A stretch of DNA of 64,000 bases, taken from assembly GCA_029378245.1 (NCBI GenBank), contig JARKIF010000015.1, forward strand, positions 744,001 through 808,000, given 5' to 3'. Position 1 is the first letter of the stretch; each line of letters begins with the position of its first letter. Made by a program: the position numbers and the translations under genes. Below the pieces are notes generated by a model. It was not told where the DNA came from and did not search any database. It saw nothing but the letters and a program-made list of their open reading frames with translations. Shown piece after piece: positions 56,666-64,000 of the stretch. Source of the DNA: Roridomyces roridus (lineage: Eukaryota; Basidiomycota; Agaricomycetes; Agaricales; Mycenaceae).

Positions 56666-59279
56666 AAAGAATGACCCGCGCTGCGAGCCAGCGAAGCGGC
56701 AAAGATGCGCGACTTCGCGTGGCAGCAAACACGGGCCAAGACGGAAAACCACCGCGGAAGCCCAGAGGGCTGGGAGTGGCGGGACCGTGAAGCGGCCACA
56801 AAACGACTGCTCAGAGCGACGGGGAAGGGCGAGAAGCGGGGATCGGAATGGAGTCTGCTAGGGACAGCACCTTGGAGCTAGAGGCGGGAGCCAAATGAGG
56901 AGCGAGTTGGAACATGCGAGAATATTGGAAGCGGGAAGCGGCGTCTGCGATGCCGTTGTCATGCGTCGAAAGCCAGGTGGACTCGAATGTAAAATCCAGC
57001 CGGCAAGCGAAACCAACAAACTGTCGCATGAGCTCCATGGTTGGCGGAGACCGGATGGAGAGTTTGTGAATAGCGTGAACGACCGCCTGGTTGTCGACAT
57101 GAAAGACAATGTGCTTGTGAGCAAACTCTGGTCCCCAACGGAGGATAGCCTGTATGATGGCATAAAATTCCTTGAATTGGATGTCGCGTTTGGGGCCGGA
57201 ATAACGAGAGGGAAGGCGGGATGAGAACCAGAGGGAACCAAAGACACCCCCAATGCCCTTGAGTCCGCTGGCGTCGGTATAGATATGGAGTGTGTCGCGG
57301 CCCGGGGAGATGAGGTGAATGCCATTCCAGGCAGCAGAAAAGGTTGCCCACCAATGTAAATCGCACCGCATTGTACGTGGGATGCGACGACGGGCAAAGG
57401 GGGTTTTGAAAGAGGCGGAAAAATCGAACATGGACCGCAAAAATGCGGGTGAGTAAGGGATGACTTGTGAGCAGAAAAGAAGATAGCCTGTCAATCCCGC
57501 AAGCTCGTGGGCGGTGCAGTGCGACTTTTGCAACCAAGAGGACAGCACTGTCCGGAGATAGGAGAGTTTGTCGTCCGGCAGGCGAACCTCCATACGGACG
57601 GAGTCGATGATGAAGCCCAGGAACTCGAGAATGGTGGTGGGGCCTACAATTTTGGACTCCTGGAAGTTTAATCCCAGAGCCTGAGCAAGCCCGCGTGCCC
57701 ATTCAAGGGCCGCAATCGAAGTATCAGGGCTGAGGTGAGGAGCAAAAATTTTGAGGAAGTCGTCGAGGTAATGCCGAATGCGAGCAGGGAGATGATGGGA
57801 TAAAATTCAATGGAAACCTCTGAGAAGAGGTTGAAAATGTAGGGAGCGGACCGCAGGCCGAACATCAAGAAGAGTTCATAATAGAGGCAGCTGTCCCAGC
57901 CGTACCCGAGTAGTGGCCAGTCGGCAGGGCGGATGGGAATATGGCGGAAAGCCTGCTCGAGGTCAAGTTTGACCATCAAGGAGCCAGGGCCCGAAGCGAC
58001 CAGATCAGCAACCGCACAGCGGAACATGTCATATGAGATGGCAGCCTCGGAATCCGGGATGCCATCATTGACAGAAGACCCGCGGGGCCAGGATAGATGA
58101 TGAATCTGACGCAATTTGCCGGAGTGCTTGCGAGCGACAACGCCAAGCGGGGAGGAACGGAAATGGGGGAAGGGGGGTTGAGTGAAAGGACCACGAACCC
58201 GGCCACTTGAGACTTGAGTTGCAATGGACTGCTGGATGGTTTCCGGATACTGAAAGGCAGATTGGAGGTTCGGAGCTGTTTGCGAGATGCAGCGATCCCC
58301 GGAGAAACCAATGTCAGCACCATGGTCAATGATATGCAACAGGGCATCAACAAATGAGCGGTCGGGATAATCACGAAGATAATAATCCCAGGCCTCGCGG
58401 TTTAAGGAAGATGAGATCCGAGGCAGGTCCGCAGCATCAGCCGGGGCACGATTGCACCGCGGATCAGTGTTGGGACGACCAGGAGGGTGAAAACATGGGG
58501 GAAAGAGCTCCTCATGAGGAAGGCGGAAAGTAAGGCCATTGCCGTGAGGATGAAACTCGGGTGCACAGGCCCGAAGTGGAGGAGATGGGAGAACGGAGGA
58601 GTGAACACAAATCGGACTCTCCGTCTCCGGTGAAGGTAAATTAGCAGACATGCCAAAGTAAATCGGATATGCTGCCGTGGGTGCCGTAGACTCGACGGGG
58701 AGGAGCGAAGGCTCGGCAGGCCCCACATCAATATGAGTGGGAGGAGGATGGGGTGCAACGAACTCCACAACAGGCTCGGCTGCTGGGAGGAGCGGTTTGG
58801 AACCAAGCTCGGCACGATGTGCGCGTTGTCCTTCACGAACAACCCACGGGACGAACCGCTTAGAACGAAGACGGCGCCGGGGCGAAGGGTAGAAGGTAGA
58901 GCGGCGCGAGTGAAAGAGAAACGGCATTGCTGGAGCGGCGGACCAGGGATAAAAAGCTTGGATCGCTGCCGGGCGCCCGGGACCCGGTGCAGGAACGGGG
59001 ATCCCTCCAGAGACCAGGAGGAGCTGTGTGCAGAGGCTGGGCGTGGCATGATGGCGAGGAGCCACTGAGCCACTCAAAGAGCAAAGACAAAGGCCGTGGC
59101 CCCTAATCCTCGAAGAGCAACCTGGGAAATGAAAGCAGCTGCAGGAACTGCAAGCATGCTGTGAGGTGAGTGTGGAGGAAGAGAGACAAAGGCCATCAGA
59201 TCGCGCGACGCCTCCTGAAAGAGCGAGACACGTGATCCTCCTCGTGTGCATAGACCGCCGTTGACTCGTCAACCGCTTC
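56666..59279 (-). mobile_element. DIRS-like retroelement inserted between copia Gag and protease
   Basis: Copia coding stops at 56665 and resumes at about 59280 on the plus strand. The interval codes on the minus strand for a reverse transcriptase with a DIRS-type RNase H. No tyrosine recombinase, protease or LTR of its own is visible. Only about 150 bp remains after RNase H, so the copy is truncated on that side. Confidence 0.75.
56811..59272 (-). pseudogene. DIRS-like reverse transcriptase/RNase H, one frameshift
   Basis: A Pro/Ser-rich N-terminal part is followed by the RT: SSPLGVVARKHSGKLRQIHH, LMVKLDLEQAFRHIPIRPAD, WPLLGYGWDSCLYYELFLMF and GLRSAPYIFNLFSEVSIE. One base is missing near 57800. 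The next frame has the catalytic box HYLDDFLKIF, then LNFQESKIVGPTTILEFLGF and RLPDDKLSYLRTVLSSWLQK. The RNase H reads LHIYTDASGLKGIGGVFGSL, KRDIQFKEFYAIIQAI, FHVDNQAVVHAIHKLSIRSP and STHDNGIADAASRFQ. In DIRS and Ngaro elements a tyrosine recombinase would follow, but none does here. The single frameshift and the missing recombinase make it inactive. Confidence 0.82.
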
Positions 59280-59310
59280 TCAAATCATATCTGACAACTT
59301 TGCCGAATAC

Positions 59311-62221
59311 ATGCTGGACGATCCATCGAGCGCCTTTGTCAGTCGCACGTTCGAAGATTACGCGCCTGCTGTAATCCTCACTCTCATCGACTCCGGCGCT
59401 AGTGACCACTTCTTCTGCAATCGCGATGACTTTACTTACGAAGCCATTGCTGTGCGCACCGGCCAGTCAGCACTCGCGTCCGAGGGCGATTTTTCTATTG
59501 TTGGGCAGGGCAGTGTCACCAAAGTTTTCAAGATTAACGGGAAACTCGTTCGCCTCACCTTCAAAAATGCCCTTCATGCCCCTTCCCTCTCCGCCAACTT
59601 GATTTCAGGTCAGCCAGCTTGATAAAGCAGGCTGCTACTCGACTTTTGGTGGTGGAGCTGTGAACATACGCGACGGAGAAGAGGGCGGAACAATCTTGAG
59701 TGGCCGTGGCTCCTCTGGGATGTACGTGGTTGAGGCCGAGGAAATACACGCCAACATCTCGACAGCCAACCCACAAACCTAGCAACTTGGCATCGCCGGA
59801 TGGCGCACGGGAGCATAGACACCATCAAAGACATGCATTCCAAGTCGTTGGTTGGGGGTCTCGATATTACTGACCAGAAGATCGACGGCAAATGCATTAG
59901 CTGTCGTGCGGGACGCCAGCATGCACGCGCGTACGATGGACACACCGATCCGAACGTTCCACCACTCCATCTCGTCGCATTTGATTTGTGGGGCCCCGCC
60001 CGTGTCGCATCTCCGGGTGGAAATCTCTACCTGATGGTCATGGTCGACAGCGGCACGTCCCACAAACACACGGTGTACCTCAAGGATAAAAGCGACGATT
60101 CCACCATATCCGCCTTCGAGGAATATCGCGTGATGGCCGAGAGACAAACCGGAAAGCCTGTCAAACGAGTACGCACTGACAAAGCATTCGGATCCCACAA
60201 ATGGAAGGAGTACTTCAAGCGGCATGGTATTATCCGCGAGGAAACCACCCCGTACTCTTCGGCTGAGAATGGTCTTGCCGAGCGAGCGATTCAGACCATA
60301 ACCGAGGACATCCGTACCCTCCTTGCCGATTCGGGACTCCCAGAACGCTATTGGGCTGCTGCCGGCGCTTGCTCCGCCTACACACGCAATCGGATGCCTT
60401 CTCGGCGTCATCCCGGCAAAATTCCTCAGGAGGCTTTCGATGGGCAACGTCAGGATCTTTCCCACATGCGTGTGTTCGGGTGCCAATGTAGCGCCAAGGT
60501 GAATGTGGTGAATGGTCACCGAGTCGATGGCAGTAGCAAGCTGGAAACTCGATCAATTCCTGCCACATTTATTGGCTACGGCACAGGGGCGGGTAATTAT
60601 ATCCTGATTGACGATGATGGACGTCAGTTTGAGAGCCGGAACGTGGAGTTCGATGAGGGGATGCCTCACCGTACGACGGACCTGGGGGAGCGACTGTGGA
60701 TGGATAAGCAACCAGAGGCTGACTTCGTTCCAACCCAGTCCAAACCCGACGACAAATCGGTCCAGGATCAGGAGTCGACCTCCAACGGACAGCAGTCGTC
60801 GAGCCCACCATCCCCGCCTCATGACTCCGATGCCCCACGTCCCAAAGCTGCGAAGGATATCAGCAGCACCATTACCGAGGAAAACATCATCCATGGCTCT
60901 CGCACCCGCAGTGGCAAGGTTGCATTGATGGCCGTGAACCCCACCACAATGCCGCCCTTTGAAGATCCAATCCAGCGCTTGAACGTCGAGCTCGACGACG
61001 CTATTGCGTTAATGTCGTACAATCCAGACCGGCTTTACGCACCAAAAACGCACGCCGAAGCCATGAGGCTTGATGCTCCGCGGTGGACGGCCGCAATGGA
61101 TGTCGAGATGGCGCTCCACGACAAGAAAGAAACGTGGGAGCTCCAGAAGCCTCCGCCGGGTGCGAATGTCATGGCATCCAAGTGGGTGTACGATTTCAAG
61201 AAGGACGGCCAAGGAAATTGGTTGCGGGACAAGGCGCGCCTCGTAGGAAAAGGCTTCACGCAGGTGTACGGTGTTGACTATGAAGAGACTTGGGCTGCTG
61301 TTGCACGCATGGAGTCAATTCGAATGACAGCAGCGATTGCCGCTCACCACAATCTTCACCTCTGGCAAATCGATTTTGAAGCGGCGTACCTCAACAGCGA
61401 GACCAAGGAAGAGATATACATGGCTCAGCCGCGTGGATACGAAGTGCCGGGAAAAGAGGACTGGGCGTGCCGCTTGAGGAAGACAATATACGGGACTATG
61501 CAAGGCGGTCGTGATTGGGCTGCAACATTGGGGGAGACGTACAGCAACCTTGGATATGTGGCATCGAAAGCGGACCCCTGCGTTCGTGTCAAAATCTCCG
61601 ATGACGGTGGATATACACTCACCGACACATACACGGATGATGTATGGGGTGCTTCTTCGACCGTCGAGGAGGGGGAGAAACGCAAAGCGGAGTTAGCGGA
61701 AGCCTGGGATCTCAAGGATGTCGGCAACACTCGTCGTCTTCTCGGGATGCGCGTGGACCAAGACTTGAAGGCGGGCACTGTGACCCTTTCTCAGCGGGCG
61801 TACTTTGAGAAGATGCTTGCAGACTTCAGTCTTGAGAACACCAAGCTTCGATCCACGCCGTTGCCCGTGGGGATTGTCCTCAACGCGTCTATGTCGTCCA
61901 CCACGCCCGAAGACCGTGCAGAGATGGTGGGGAAGCCATACCGACAGATCGTGGGATCTTTGATGTGGGGCCAGCTCGCAACTCGGCCCGACCTGTCATA
62001 TGCCGTGAGCGTCTTCTCACGGTTTCAAACCAATCCCAGAATCGAGCACTGGCGCGCCCTCATGCACACGGTCGGATATATTCGCAATACTCTCGACTAC
62101 GCACTAGTCTATTCGCGCGATGCACGCCTTACACCGGTTGGATATTTTGATGCCGACTACGCGGGATGTCTCGACACACGCAGTTCCACGTCCGGCCACG
62201 TTTTCATCATGGCAGGCGCAC
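59311..62221 (+). pseudogene. Copia Pol: protease, integrase, RT, partial RNase H
   Basis: The protease has LTLIDSGASDHFFC (59386 on). A base is gained near 59609, after which SQLDKAGCYSTFGGGAVNIR is read in another frame. A second shift near 59780 precedes LATWHRRMAHGSIDTIKDMH of the integrase zinc region (CISC follows). The frame is then open to the end. Integrase acidic residues lie in VAFDLWGPA, VRTDKAFGS and SSAENGLAERA. The RT shows ARLVGKGFTQVYGVDYEETW, LWQIDFEAAYLNSETKEEIY, and YTDD in place of YVDD. RNase H begins at VGYFDADYAGCLDTRSSTSG and stops at HVFIMAGAP, where element X enters. The remaining RNase H should lie beyond the window. Two frameshifts plus insertions mean the copy is dead. 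Confidence 0.92.
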
Positions 62222-64000
62222 CGAGGTGTAGCTGTACCATTAATGCAATATGGTCGACCATTATTGCATCCCATATTGCAATAAAGGCGTACCTTGGCCG
62301 CCCAGCCAGGATAGGCCTTTAATGCATTATGGGACAACACCATTTGGGGCAGCCCGGCTTGACGCCGGCAAAGCAGGGCTAAGCGAGACGCTGGGCAGTT
62401 TCACCGCCGCGTGTGCCAGCTCGGCAGATGACGTTGGGTTTGTTGACCGATCCGGTACAATCAGTTCTAATGATTCTCGATCTTGCCTCGACATCCTGAT
62501 GTTCGCTGTCCGTCCGTATTTATAAGGTGTTGCCAGAAAGAAGTGGCTAGAAAAGAAATGACCACGAGGATGTCGTGTAACTGCTCTGCGTGTTCGCGCG
62601 GTGGCTTGTTCCACTCCGACTGCCATCAATGTTCAATGATGGTATTTCCGTTCCTTCGACCTCCTGGTCACTCCAGGGGCATTTTGGTGTAGACACTATT
62701 CTTAGTAGCCCTATTGAGGTCGGTTGACTTCCGTGGATGATGCAGCAGATCAGTAGATGTTGGATGTAATCGACGCGGTATACTGCGCACATGTACATCC
62801 TGCGTGATAACAGCTACAGTTCTCCCTGTTTCATTTCTGATGGATGACCAGAGGGAGACAGGGGGATCAAGGTGCATGGTGAAAACTGCCGAGTGGAGAC
62901 CCCCAGGTTGTTTTGCTTCCCGCTGCTCATCGCCGATCAGTGAACGGTGAACACTGAAATCTCCCTGTACACAGACAACCACTTGGAGCTCAGCGGCTAG
63001 ATGAGTCCTTTCCAATTGATATGGTCACCCTACACTTACAGGACTCACTAGGGCTGTCCCAATACTTGGAAAGTCATCCAAATTCACATTTCAACCGTGA
63101 ATCAGCTGACAGCATACCAAAGAGTTGCTATAGCTCTGAGAGACTCCGAGAACCGTCAGAAGTAGTCTACAGGTGATGTTTCACTGCGGTAAAAATCCTG
63201 AGGCCGTAGCACAAGTACAACGACCACAACGAGTGTTCGACTCCAGAGTGGCGCACTCCTCGGTTAGTTTTGCCGTGAAATACCTCACTTTTGTCCCCTT
63301 TCCAGATGTCTTACAGCAGATCTGAGTAGGTGGAAGTGCTCGCTTCACTGCTATGTTTGTTTATCACACCGGTGCAATAGATAGCCCATGATCATATGAC
63401 CCACAGCTATGGAATTACTGCGAGAAGTAGGGCAACTCTCTGTCAGAATGGAGCCAAGATAGTTGCCCTCGCCCTTTCTAAACTTCATTCAGAATCGGGT
63501 ACATTGATATAAAAGAAGCTTATCAGACGGGTTGAGCCTGCTCGGGGCGTTCCATTCCTCGTCCAATCGTTTAAACTTTCAGAAGCCAGGCCACTCCGAT
63601 CGGCTAGATTCGAGTTAAGCGCTGTCAAGCGCCTGATGAACAAGATGACGGAGCTAAGAAGCCGGCACGCGCAGCTCGGGAAACCCAGATACAGGTTTTG
63701 TGAATCACAAGTGAATCAGTGTAGAAGTATTACAGCCCAGGAGCTAGCCCAAGCGATTCCGAAGCCCACCCCAGCATCTCGGCACTCCGAGTCTGTGACA
63801 GCTGTCATTCCTGACACTTTCTGCCCATCACTTTCCAATTTCGCCACGGCCTGTGAGCTCTTGGAGTCTTACAATTCAGGTAGCATCAGAACTTTTCGGC
63901 AGTTCCCTTGAGTACAGCAATTCAATCGAGCCACTCTCAAGTTTGCTATCTGGTTCAAGGTTGCAAATTCAGAGAATAAAACACCGGGGAAGGCTCTGGA
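62222..64000. mobile_element. Element X, copy B, running off the window
   Basis: It is the inverse of 20.4-24.0 kb with very few differences (for example Pro/Ser and Gly/Ser changes in a shared small frame). It lacks the 1.2 kb insertion found in copy A: the joint is at about 63034. Its last base corresponds to about 21055 of copy A, so about 0.66 kb of X is outside the window. Confidence 0.9.
62241..62334 (+). repeat. Element X terminal inverted repeat (copy B)
   Basis: It is nearly identical to the inverse of 23925-24019. It follows TGTAGCTGTACC, shared with copy A out to CGAGGTG, which sets the outer end of X. Confidence 0.85.

Noticed and set aside
57668..59272. Other long frames opposite the DIRS-like ORF (for example 58733-59068)
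   Set aside because: They are shadows of a GC-rich coding strand with no domains of their own.

Overview
This window is nuclear DNA of a mushroom-forming basidiomycete (Agaricomycetes; a Mycena-like genome fits, but this is inferred from gene families and not tested). The evidence is: genes cut by many 45-60 bp GT-AG introns; a STE3-type pheromone receptor; a laccase and a GH11 xylanase with a fungal CBM1; long F-box and MYND-finger genes; a SAP protein/tyrosine recombinase pair; a DUF6589/RecQ pair; and many fungal transposons. There is no rRNA, CRISPR, operon or organelle signal.

Layout. 0-5 kb: a glyoxal oxidase relic, a small MITE, an AGCGG minisatellite and a GCM/WRKY-type zinc-finger gene. 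5-8.6 kb: no recognisable gene. 8.6-11 kb: a 17-exon laccase that keeps all four copper motifs, but whose apparent start codon is one base out of frame. 11-15.2 kb: gene-poor, with poly-C tracts and an F-box fragment. 16-20 kb: a C2H2 zinc-finger gene and a STE3 receptor whose C-terminus and stop codon come from a copia LTR. 20.4-24 kb: a long-TIR element (called element X here) inserted in copia RNase H, itself carrying a 1.2 kb TA-flanked insertion. 24-31 kb: two damaged MYND genes around an intact GH11-CBM1 xylanase. 31.6-35.5 kb: an intact F-box gene and an intact cytochrome P450. 36-52 kb: two hAT-like MITEs with clear 8 bp target duplications, a SAP/tyrosine recombinase pair and a divergent DUF6589/RecQ pair, with a fold-back repeat between them. 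53-64 kb: a copia element broken by frameshifts and by three nested insertions: a 0.9 kb element carrying a MITE, a DIRS-like RT/RNase H element, and a second copy of X that runs off the window end.

Functionally, the host genes fall into wood or litter decay (glyoxal oxidase relic, laccase, GH11 xylanase, P450), mating (STE3) and lineage-expanded families (F-box, MYND, zinc fingers). Mobile elements dominate the rest and account for much of the visible damage. The two copia/X copies give internal before/after comparisons: one supplies the empty site for an insertion present in the other. The strongest candidate for an undescribed system is the 38-51 kb block, where a SAP protein, a tyrosine recombinase, a DUF6589 protein and a RecQ-like helicase lie together as two adjacent pairs.
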